DNA of 64,000 nt, taken from contig CAVYEM010000001.1 of assembly GCA_963767635.1 (NCBI GenBank), positions 2,402,985-2,466,984 of the forward strand, written 5' to 3'. This DNA comes from CAVYEM01 sp963767635. GTDB taxonomy: Bacteria > Vulcanimicrobiota > Vulcanimicrobiia > Vulcanimicrobiales > Vulcanimicrobiaceae. The notes beneath the pieces are model-generated. The model was not told the origin of the DNA. It made no database searches and was given only the letters and a program-made list of their open reading frames with translations. A program made the position numbers and the translations under genes. Below, one piece after another: positions 54,992-64,000 of the stretch (the first letter of the stretch is position 1; each line of letters begins with the position of its first letter).

Positions 54992-56192
54992 CTAGGGCTT
55001 TAGGAAGGTTGGCGCCGACAATTTTACGGTCAAGGATCGGTTGATCACCTTTTGCATGGCCGTAAATCTTATTCTGTATTGCTCAAAAGCCTTCGTCGTG
55101 CTCAACTGACCGCTGCCTGAAATCAGAATCCTCGAAGAACATCTTCTCAAACGCCTTGCGAAGTTTCTCTTCTTTTCCTAGCAAAGCTTCGGTTGATATA
55201 AGTTTGAAGTAGTAAATATCCCGACTTCGAAAAGCGCGCGATTAAAGCGTCGATCGTACCCACCGCCTTCGAGCGGACGCCGCCCGACCCCATCTTCCCA
55301 AAGACTTCGATTTTTTGAATGGCTGTGTTGAGATTCTTGTATTCTTCTTCAACCTTGGATCCAAATTTCGACCACGCTTCGTTTAGTCGTTCCATAGACT
55401 TGTCCAGGAAGTCCTTAAAGGTCGCCCCATATTTCTCCAGGAAAAGCGAGAACGCAAAATAGCGGAGCAAGACCTCGGAATCCCTATAACGATTGTCAGG
55501 TCCCGTCAATCCCATGGCAGAGTGCAGTTTCTTATCTTCCTCTTCGTTTTTCTGCTAAGGTATCGCGATAAATCTCCGCGGCTTAAAGCCTGCCTTAATT
55601 GTGTGCGCTCATACTCACAGAGCCTGAATTTAGGCGGTAAAAGACATAGTAAAGAAGGTCGTTTGTCGCCTCGCGGCTGGCGATCACAGCGCACCTGACG
55701 TCTGCGTTTGTAAGTTCTCGGTGGGCGTCTTTGTCCGTTTTCGCGAGCGATTCGTAGGACTCGCCGTCGAGGTCTTTCCTCAACTTGAGATTCTTCAGAA
55801 CGGACTTGTTCCAGAAATCGATTTCCGGGTCTGACGAATCCGGCGATCGTGAGGAGCCGCTGCCGGCCATCGATCACGATGTATGACTTACGTTTTTCCG
55901 GATCCTCTAAGCAAACACGACTGCGGCACCGGGATGCCCACAATGAGGCTTTCTATCAAGCCGCTGCGCTTCTCGTCATTCCAAGCGTTCCGTCTTTGGA
56001 ACTCTGGGTCGAGATTTATGTTGCCATCTTTGATCTGTTCAAGGATCTACCAACCGTCCAATCACGCGAATAGACCAAAAGCGACCGGTAATCGCTCGCG
56101 TGTATATCTTCGAGGAGTTCGTCATCGTCAGCAAACAGGTCGCCGTCGTTGTCATCATTCAATTGGTTATCCCCCAGCCCGGGCAGTGGCAT
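54992..56192 (-). CDS. DUF262 (GmrS/ParB-like) protein; multiple frame breaks
   Basis: About 400 residues from the ATG at 56192. Pieces in order: DWTVG, QIKDGNINLDPEFQRRNAWND, LIESLIVGIPVPQ, YIVIDGRQRLLTIAGF (the DGQQR-type DUF262 motif), DLLYYVFYRLNSGSV, then GLTGPDNRYRDSEVLLRYFAFSLFLEKYG and a tail ending LTVKLSAPTFLKP. DUF262 is the NTP-hydrolysing ParB-like part of GmrSD defence enzymes; no DUF1524 nuclease follows. The HEPN gene starts 3 bp on. At least five shifts: decay or poor reads. Confidence 0.82.
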
Positions 56193-56402
56193 GAGGCCGG
56201 CGTTCTCCCCGCCAATCGCCCGTCCCGCCGTGCTCCCGTCGGACCGGCCCGGCGGTTCTTCTGGGCCCGCAGTCCGATTGAACCATACGGGATACCGAGC
56301 GCACTCGCACCGACTTCTAACCGCTGAGGCCAGTGCTAATCCCCAAGAATAAAAAATGAAACAACAATGACCGTAGGATGGTCACCCTTGGAATAGAGCG
56401 GA
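56193..56402. other. Spacer between TraF-like remnant and DUF262 gene
   Basis: About 210 bp with no gene I can support. It should hold the promoter of the DUF262-HEPN unit; AT-rich stretches occur near 56345-56365, but I cannot define boxes. Confidence 0.4.
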
Positions 56403-56770
56403 CTAGAATGCGAAAGCAGGGAACGCGCCGCACCCGACGGTTCCCGCCGCCCGCTCGTAGGGTGGAACGCTCGGGGCCACGAACAGCGGAGCGGCCTTAG
56501 CCATGACGTCCCGCAAGAACCCGGGACCCCAATAACGGGAGTCCCAGCTCCGCGGATTCCCGGCATAGAGCCATACCTTACCCCAGCCAAGGCGGTAGTC
56601 GCCCCGAGGCCAGGGCGATATCCGGCGGCCGACGCGGTCGCGCGCATTCGGCCGGCTATCCGGCAACAGGCACCCATTGACCGCTACTCCGTCGACCGAA
56701 ACGGCGACGTCGTCGCCAGGGACCCCCGCGACGACCTTCAGCAACGACTCGCGGAAATAGAGCGGCTGCA
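56403..56770 (-). pseudogene. traF: TraF-like conjugative S26 signal peptidase, N-terminus missing
   Basis: About 122 residues of the C-terminal part: LLKVVAGVPGDDVAVSVDGVAVNG (with the catalytic Lys of S26 peptidases) and AGNPRSWDSRYWGPGFL, the family's well-kept end. The N-terminal anchor and catalytic Ser region are absent: the frame upstream carries TraG-like sequence instead. This peptidase matures pilin or relaxosome proteins in conjugation. The remnant is probably inactive. Confidence 0.72.
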
Positions 56771-58569
56771 CGCCGTAGATCGGCGCCTGCCCGGAAGCAA
56801 AAACGAGGAGGTTCCCCGGGGCGACAATCTCGCCGGCATCGTTTTGTGCTGTCCGGGATGCCGCATCATTCGTCCGGGGTCAATAGCGGCCGCTGCGCGT
56901 CTTGCTCAGTCGCCATGGCGTGCGGAGCAACGCGTTCAGCCGGCGGCCGAATAGTTGCGAACCGTGTGCCGAACGGTCATCATGCCGCACATCTTCGAAA
57001 GCAGGCTCTGCGGTAGCGATGTCGTTCGGCGCCGAGGCGATACGGATCGCACAGTTTGCAATAAGCGTCTTGCTCTTGCTGCCCCAGGCCGTTTCAAGTT
57101 GGCTCAAGTCTTGCGAGATCAGGTACAGCTCCAGCCCGTATCCCCGGCCGAGTCCGAGCGCCGTCCCTACGATGTCGAGCGCGCCAAGTTCCGCGACCTC
57201 TTCCAACATAATGAGCACGCACGGCTCGAGAACATGCTCATGCGTGTCCATCAGCGCGAGGAGCATCTGCGTCAAGATCAGCCGTGTCAACGGTCGCAGG
57301 CGCTTCTTGTGCGCCGGCTGCACGACAAGGTACAGGCTCACACGCCCGGTGCGTAGTTCCGCGAGGTCGAAATTGCTGCCCGTGATGTTCGCGCCGATCA
57401 CCGGATCGCTGTAGAGCGTTAGGAAACTCTGTGCCTCGGCAACGATGTTTGCCTTCACGCGATCTTCCATCGCGAGCATCTGCGTTGCGATCTGCGCGAC
57501 GAGCGGATGCGTCGCGGTAGGCCGCCCTTCCGAATCGAGCCAGCCGCGCGAATGCGACGGGTCGTGCGCGTAGTAGCGCAGGTGCTCGAACAACTGGTCG
57601 AAGTCGTCGTAGCGCGGATCGGCGAGGGTCGCCGCGAAGCCCGGAAGCGAGTCATTGCGCGGATCGTCGTCGTGCTTGACGTGAAGGCTCAATGCAAGTA
57701 ACAAGCGCTTCGCCATCTCCACCCAGAAGCGGTTATCGCCGCGCACGGGCTTCTCGCCCTCGTCGGCGATGAGTCGACGATGTTCTGAACGTCTTGAATT
57801 TCGTAGTCCGTCCCAAGACGAATGCGGTCAAATGGGTTGAGCCGCACCTCGACCCATCGGTCGCCGTCGGCTCGAACTTGTAGACGCGTTGCCCGAGCCC
57901 GCCACGCTGCGGGCTCGCTGCGCGCCAGCCCGCCGTCTTGTCCCAGATCTCACCTTTGAGGTCGTGAACCACGGCGGAGCGTTCCCACGAAAGCAGCGTC
58001 GGGATCACCAGGCCGACGGTCTTGCCGGAACCGGTTGGCATGAAGGCAAGGCAGTGCGTCGAGCTTGGATCGCGCAGGTATTTCGTGCGGTTCACTTGCG
58101 CGTCGCGCCACGCTCCAACGTATACGCCGCGATTGCGACCGACCAGGCCCGTTGCTCGAACTTCGTCGTGCGTTGCCCAGTGCGCTGAACCGTAGAGATC
58201 GGTGTGCCGCTGCAATCGGCGGATGCGCTGCGCAGCCATCAGCGCCGCGGCGATGACGCCAAAGCCGTTACCGAGCAGTACGATCTCGTACGCGTGAATG
58301 AAAACGCGATGAACCTCGACTCCGACACGCGCCGGATGGTCGAACTTCGCCGCCCACACGATCAACTCGAAGGGTGAATAGATGTGTCCGACGAGCGGCT
58401 GACCGAGTGGCGCTTGGTAGCCGAGTGCGCGCGCAACCTCCTGCGTCGCGGCCCAGCACGACGCCGCTCCAAGCCAGATAATGATGCCGATCGACGGAAA
58501 GATAACGCCCATCGGGTCGCGCTCGCGCCGCGGAAGCGTGTACAGGTTCGGATCGGACGATGGTTTCAT
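56771..58569 (-). CDS. traG: TraG/VirD4-type coupling ATPase; frame broken near 57750 and near 56870
   Basis: About 590 residues. Two N-terminal membrane spans (VIFPSIGIIIWLGAASCWAA and IVLLGNGFGVIAAALMAAQ), Walker A FMPTGSGKTVGLVIP, and in the second frame Walker B VLIMLEEVAELGALDIVG and QDLSQLETAWGSKSKTLIANC. The C-terminus continues across a shift as RPLLTPDE ... NLLVFASGQAPIYGVQPLYF and then joins the TraF-like sequence. It pumps DNA into a type IV secretion channel. No other mating genes are in the window. A structured leader lies just upstream. Confidence 0.88.
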
Positions 58570-58596
58570 CAGCGTTCACCACGAGACACGCGAACG

Positions 58597-58699
58597 CAAA
58601 AAGAAAAAGCCCCCAAAGCGCTTGTGCTTCAGAGGCTTTACACCAGCATTATTATGCGGGCGAAAGTCGCGTGTACTCTTACACGCCTATTATCTCGCG
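58597..58699 (-). ncRNA. Structured leader element B before traG
   Basis: On the minus strand: CGCGAGATAAT, a hairpin (GCGTGTA 58669-58675 with TACACGC 58680-58686, loop of 4), conserved CGACTTTCGCCCGCAT, a second interrupted hairpin (58636-58649 with 58654-58666), and a final AAAGCC/GGCTTT hairpin followed by TTCTTTTT. It ends about 30 bp before traG. It shares 15 of 16 bases in the core and 11 of 11 in the CGCGAGATAAT part with element A, while stems have changed on both sides and still pair. Confidence 0.6.
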
Positions 58700-58948
58700 G
58701 GTGTCGTCGATCGTCAAGGCGCGCTACATCGTCTCACGTGCGGCCCGACATGGTGCTGCCGCGCGGCGCCGTCACCGCCGGCGCGGAGGCTCAGCGTCAA
58801 CGCCGAGTGCAGCGAGCCGAAGGGAAGCGTTTACGCGGAGTAGCGCCGGTGGTAGCCTCGATGCCGGCAGCGCCGGAGGGGCCGCTTTCTATGCTTGCGG
58901 CTACCGGAATCGCTCTCGCGACAAACGACATCTCATCATGAACGTCAT
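58700..58948. other. Spacer between element B and DUF499 gene
   Basis: About 250 bp. On the minus strand a 44-codon frame begins at an ATG near 58925 (MSFVARAIPVAASIESGPSG), but its low-complexity sequence and lack of a ribosome site make it weak. Nothing else is seen; it probably holds the promoter of the traG unit. Confidence 0.35.
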
Positions 58949-61900
58949 TTACATCTCGTCTCTAACGTTAAATTTTGCTTGGATCGCGCTTGCTCGGTCT
59001 TCGATATCCGAGGCGAGCTCTTTGTCCGACCCGGCCATAGTTGTATTTGATGGTAAAGAGCTGGTGGTGCAACTCTCCGTCGTCGAGCTTCGAAGTGAGC
59101 CAGAGAAGGTGTTTTCGTATTTCTTCGCGTTTGGTCTCGTCTGTAATCGAGCGATTATTGACTTCCACGCTATACCAAGTGTAGGATTCCGGTTTGGTCT
59201 TCACAGAATCGGTTATAGCGCTTGCATGTTGCAATTTTGTGGATACTTCGTTTCCGCTGGATGAACTTGGCTGCCCTGCGCCGGCATATGCAGCTCCGCT
59301 TTTAGCCGCCGGTGCCGGGCTCGCCGTGCGCCTCGACGACCGGCCGCGCTTCACCGGCCGGAACGGTCTGGTGCCGACGAATCTGAATCTGGACGGAATT
59401 GATCGCGATCTCTTTTGGGTTCTTGACCTGCAGCGCCACGCCATCGGAGCCAACGATACTCCCAGCCACCTGTCCCCGGGCCGACGCCATTCGCTTCCTG
59501 CAACCAACAGAAAGATAACCTCGCGAATATCATCGAGAGTTGGCACAAGCGGAAAATCGGTGGGTGTTGTTGTAAAACGACGATACAACATCGCGGAGCG
59601 TCAGATGGCGATTGAAGCCGTCGAGCAACATCGCGACGTACTCTTCGGAAAGAGGTTTTCGTTTGCGACGCTTCTCCACAGGATCGAAATAATCGCCGAC
59701 AGCGCGATTCGCACAAACGAGAGCAGTCCAGAGATCGTTGCCGAGAAGAGCGCTCTGTTTGTCATCTTCGACCTTAGGGAAGGCGATCTCCAACTTATCG
59801 CCCTTGCGTGTAACATAGGCGTAGTGGCGATAGGCCTTTAGGATCGTCTCCTTGAGTTTCTCGCGCGCTGTCACAAGCTCTGCTGATATCTCGCCGCCCT
59901 CATCTCCGTCAATAACTTGCTCGGCGACGATCTTCCACGTGAGTACGTTTTGCGCAGCCTTGGACTGCATGTCGGCGCTGGTACGTGTTGACCGCCGCTA
60001 CGACGCAGTTTGCCGCATTGTCAACCACGAGCGGATTGTCACCCACGCCGAGGATTCTGCAAATATCTTCGCGAGATTTCGAGTCTTCGCCGTTGAGCAG
60101 CGTCCCGAGCATCGAGGGTCGAGCACTAGAAGGCGGTTTCTCTGCGCGTCAAATCCGGCGGCAACCACGCTAAGGTCCTGGCCGCCCGTTGGCATTTGAA
60201 CGGGCAACAACACTTTGTCGAATTGGCCTTTGGAAAGAGGGTCTTGTGCGGTATCCCAAATGAGATCGAGGCAATGGGCTTCGTGGACCTGATCTGTTTG
60301 CGGAATTGAAGAACATTCGCAGCGTCTGCTTTGATCGTCAACCAGTACCGATACGTTTGGTTAGTCGCTGATTGACTCGCTTCTAGCGCTCCCAGGCCGT
60401 CGGCACTTGTAAGAGCGTTGAACACTTCCTCGGCAGCCGTGAACGCGCTCGATCTGTCGTTTGATGGAAGACAGGATCGCTGCCATTAACTCTGGTTTGG
60501 TTGCGCCACGCTTTCCTTGGCTGCGCGCAACGAGACTGTAGTTGAACAGGGCAGTTGCCATCCTAACCGCCGGATTAGGTTGTCCAACATCAAGTTTCGC
60601 GGCAGCGAGGTTTTGATCGGTCTTTACGGCCTGACCGCTGGAACCGTCCGCAGATGTGATGTCCGTCGTCGCGACGGCCCGGTAGCCCTGGATCGCCCGA
60701 TCGTTTCCGAGAAGAAGGCCGGAGTTAAGCAGCGCCTCAAGACACCTCGCTTGCGGAATCTTTCCGCTGCCATTGATCCCGCCAATCGGTAAGTCTCCGA
60801 CGCCAATAAGGGCGAAGGTCCGATGCGCCGCCGTCGGCAGCGCGACTCCAGTGCAGCGCGGCGAGCGCAAAGATAGCAACTGTAGAACGCACGCGCTGGA
60901 AGCCTTGCGTCTTCCCCCACTCGTTCTGTACGAGGTCCATCAGGTCAGGATGAAAGGGATATGTCTCTGGAATCCGCTTAGCGAGGGATGTCGCGCCCTT
61001 GCCCGACCCGAGGCGATCTAGTACTTGTGAACTCCAACCGGGTATCTGCGGTAACGACCTTTTGGTAGGCGATTGCTACTTGACTAGCGGCCGTTTCAAA
61101 CTTGGCTTGTTCGAATATTCGCCTCCGTATGATTGCGGCGAAATCGCCAGTTTCGGTTACGGCGATCGTGGCGCCGTTCCGGTTGATTCCAGCCCGAAAG
61201 GTACTCACGAAACCCTTCTTCTTCGGCCGACGGCGTGTATCCTTGCTGATCGAGTTCCGTACGAATCATGACCAAGACGAAGGCAACCCTGGGGAACGTC
61301 GTCACAGGCGTCCATCAATGCATTGAGAAACGCCTGCTCCTGATCGGGGCATCGTACCGAGTGCGTCGGCGTTCGATAACTCCCATAGCGTAATCCATGA
61401 GTTCGTCGAGTAGTATCAGGACGGGGCGATTGACGCTAGCCAACGCCTCTGGATTGTGGCTTTATTTGCACCCTCTGCTACGGCTGCGTCGTACCTTACT
61501 CTATTTCACCAGCAAAACAGACCCCAAAGAAAGCGCTCGAAGAGATTGGTGGCTGGGCCGAACGTTTCCGTGGCTTTTCCAGGTGAGAAATGGTCCGCTG
61601 TGAGGGTAACAACTCTGAAGCATCGGTAAACTCGATATTGGAGCCGCCGGCTCGTGATTCCTTAAGTACATCTTTTCCAATGTGGGTTTGAAAGAATGCG
61701 CCTGCCCATTTGCAGCGCCATGTGATAGAGACCAACAAGCGCATGCGACTTTCCACCTCCCATTCCCTGATCCAGGTGGTACAAGGCAACCGACTCGTCC
61801 GCGCCAGACAGTCGTCGCGCGATACGCGCTAAAAAGCTCAACAAGATTTGGCGTCGGCTCGGTAATATCGCCGTAGTAAAGGAGACATCTTGATAAGGCG

Positions 61901-62019
61901 CCTTTGCAGTTTGGTACACCGCGCGATGAAGACTCATTTGCAAGTCGCCGACGCCGCCATCAGAGACAACCACCTCCGGCTGAAGTCTTCAGGACCTTTG
62001 TCCAACTCTGAGTCGGCAT
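58949..62019 (-). CDS. DUF499-family ATPase; many frame breaks
   Basis: About 1020 residues when read across frames, the usual DUF499 size. ATG at 62019 (MPTQSWTKVLKTSAG), then VVVSDGGVGDLQMSLHRAVYQTAKAPYQD, Walker A in LYHLDQGMGGGKSHALVGLYH, VFVLVMIRTELDQQGY-type strands, GVGDLPIGGINGSGKIPQAR, KLKETILKAYRHYAYVTRKGDKLE and an end frame NYGRVGQRARLGYRRPSKR (or AGSDKELASDIEDRASAIQAK). It starts 7 bp after the DUF1156 gene. DUF499 ATPases travel with DUF1156 methylases in defence islands; nucleic-acid restriction is inferred. Ten or more shifts. Confidence 0.75.
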
Positions 62020-62026
62020 TACGCTT

Positions 62027-64000
62027 TTAGGCCTCCGCTGTATCAAATAGAGCAGTTTGTATGATTGCATTTTGTCCGCTGGCAACGAACGTCGCAATTG
62101 TCGCGGAGGACCGTTTGATCCCCGCTAACGCCTTTGCGACCCTGTCTGATGCCGGTAAGTGATTCGCTAAATCGCCGACGACCGCCCAGAGATGATGATT
62201 GTTGGGTTCAACATTGGCCGACGCCATGATATTGCCCACTGCTTCCATGCCTCCCATATCCCAGGCATGTGCCATTGCACGCACGACCTCAAATATGGAC
62301 GATCCTGGCGCGACTGGCTTTTCGTTTTTTGAAGTCGATCTTTAAAGCCCGCTTTGCTCTCGGTTAAGATTCGACCGCGCAGGTCATCCAGGCGCAATTC
62401 GTCTGCCTGCGCGAAAAAACGTGCCTCACCCTTCGGGACTTCCGCCCGACCTTTCGCGCGCAGCCAAAAGATTGCGAACCGCGTGATCGCGTCAAACGTT
62501 TCGAGGGGCAACTCATCTACGCGAAGGCGCATTGCATCCCGAACCGCACGGCGCGCAAGGGCGAGATAGTGGTCAAAGATCGGCATTGGTTCCATCGGGG
62601 TTCATACGCGGCTATAACGGCCATATACTTCCATCGCGGGCCCGTACGATGCCATCAGTTGGTCTTCAAGAGCAAGGCCGTCCGCATCCCATTGCGCCAC
62701 GCGTTCGGTTACGGCATCGGTCACCTCGCGATCTACCTCCGAACCGATTCCAACGGGACGATTTGAGCAGCGACGCGGCAACCGATTGTGATGGTCACTT
62801 TAATCGACGCTACTCCAGTATTCGCACTTTCAGTTCGCGATGGCCATGCCGACGTTACGATAAATCCGGCGGTTTGAAGGGCCCCAAGGAGCCGTCGCCA
62901 CTGAATCAGGATCCGAGTGACCAAACATCACGACAAGATGCCCGTCAGGTTTTAGGACGCGGCGAGCCTCCGCGAAAGACTTCGCAAGCATATCTTGGTA
63001 AAAAGCAGTATCATGCTTTACACGGTTCGGCTCATGTACGCGTCGGACAATGATTTCGTCGTTCTTGTCTTGGAGACCATCGGGCTTTTGAATTCCTGGT
63101 CCAAACAAATCAGGTTCGATGTCATACAAAATTCTCTTGAGCCAAACGTCAAATAGGTCAGACGCATCAGCATACTCGATCATGTCATAGTATGGAGTAA
63201 TAATTGTAACAACCACATCTACGGAGGCATCCCGGAGTGGTAAAGCCGTTGCCGATGCAGCTCCAATCTGACGGGGGTCCCAAATCTCTCGACACGAATC
63301 TTTTTTAACGCACGAACGGCGCTCAACGACGTCGACGCCCAGGTTGCAGAACCATCTCCTAATCCCGTCTCAGAGCCAATCGAATTGAAAATTGAGTTTG
63401 GATTCGTTTGTGAAGAGATTGCCTATACTCAACATTATTGGCTTTTGAGCCGTCCTCACTCCCAAATGGTCTCAAGCGCACCCCCCGCGTCGAGTATCGC
63501 ATTCTCCGGCAGAGCGTGGCGGCTCATGCATAACCGGCGAGAGCCTCTTGCGTATTGCTCAGAACAACCGGCACTGCGAAGATCGGAGACCACCTCTCGA
63601 ATGCAAAGTAACACTTTCGGGCAAAAGGCCCAAGGTTTGCCGGTCGCACATAAATTCGCCAAACTTATTGTAGCCATAGCCGCTCGCCATCACCGAATGT
63701 CCGTTTCCAGGCGAAATTCGTTCATCGGGTACGACGGAATAAGGTGACTCCGCCGTAAGATTCAGTAGCGCTACCCGGGCATCGCTCGCGGCCTTGAGTT
63801 CCGCGGCAGTTGGGGCTTAAAGTATCGTTTGCCGCTTACATCTACATCAACTACCAGTAAAAGCGTGTCTTGGTATTCGCCTGCAAACCCTTTTGCCTTT
63901 ACTGTTTCGAGAGTGTGAACTGAGCCGCAAAAGGTACAGCGCGCTGTCTTGCCCTTCTTTTTTTTACCGTCAGATTTCAGTGCCGAGGAATACGGCGCTG
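62027..64000 (-). CDS. DUF1156 adenine-type DNA methyltransferase, partial (N-terminus beyond window); frame breaks
   Basis: C-terminal two thirds of a methylase of about 900-1000 residues. From the right edge: a zinc-ribbon-like KTARCTFCGSVHTLETVKAKG, NGHSVMASGYGYNKFGEFMC, then the catalytic region VDVVVTIITPYYDMIEYADASDLF, IIVRRVHEPNRVKHDTAFYQDML, EARRVLKPDGHLVVMFGHSD, and the end SGQNAIIQTALFDTAEA. The expected motif IV DPPY reads ITPY here, so catalysis may be lost. It is upstream of and coupled to DUF499. Confidence 0.78.

Noticed and set aside
58600..58700. Plain transcription terminator only
   Set aside because: The terminator part is there, but the two upstream hairpins and the conserved boxes shared with 52541-52653 need another explanation.
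51000..64000. Right attachment site (copy of the tRNA-Ala 3' end)
   Set aside because: I looked for a repeat of the T-arm and acceptor sequence in the rest of the window and did not see one; the island probably continues beyond the edge.

Overview
The window looks like a GC-rich chromosome segment of an uncultivated Gram-negative-type (diderm) bacterium with tightly overlapping operons. A TolC-type outer-membrane channel, an RND pump with its adaptor and many exported proteins imply two membranes. The gene style (DUF4097 proteins beside an ECF sigma factor and a two-component pair, a DUF1800/DUF1501 pair, a sedolisin lipoprotein, complete leucine-degradation enzymes) would fit a group such as Candidatus Eremiobacterota. 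That placement is an inference; nothing in the sequence proves it.

Layout of the core (1-50.9 kb): the end of argS; a leftward pyrimidine operon pyrK-pyrD-pyrF-pyrE-GNAT; a tiny 46-codon gene with its own terminator; an envelope/signalling block (membrane protein, DUF4097 protein, ECF sigma factor with an anti-sigma-like partner, response regulator, histidine kinase, second DUF4097 protein); a DUF4160-DUF2442 cassette flanked by two copies of a GNAT gene tail; a metallo-hydrolase, a sedolisin, an HD-GYP protein and an unusual STAND ATPase; a DUF1800/DUF1501 pair; leucine-catabolism genes (methylcrotonyl-CoA carboxylase beta at 20-21.7 kb, then hydratase, carboxylase alpha and HMG-CoA lyase at 27.8-32.2 kb) split by a 6-kb block of exported, transport and redox genes; an amidohydrolase, a glycosyltransferase and a beta-propeller; a leftward run purE-purK-response regulator-kinase-RND pump-TolC-adaptor; a cellulase-like hydrolase, an SDR enzyme and an exported protein; and a zinc-uptake operon (zur-like fur, znuA, znuC, znuB) whose znuA carries about 400 bp of tandem repeats.

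From 50.87 kb a tRNA-Ala(CGC) gene is followed by a genomic island that is less GC-rich by eye and runs off the right edge. All its genes point left: integrase and excisionase next to the tRNA, an AbiEi/AbiEii type IV toxin-antitoxin pair with a palindromic operator, a DUF262 (GmrSD-like) protein coupled to a HEPN-domain protein, remnants of conjugation genes (TraG coupling ATPase joined to a TraF-like S26 peptidase), and a DUF499 ATPase with a DUF1156 methyltransferase (partial). Two related structured, terminator-ended leader elements precede the excisionase and traG; I could not assign them to a known RNA family and they are the most novel-looking signal here.

An overall caution: many genes, including housekeeping ones (pyrK, purE, purK, the biotin carboxylase), are broken by single-base shifts although the protein similarity continues smoothly in the next frame. 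That pattern points to residual sequencing indels. Spans given below for such genes are reconstructed across frames.
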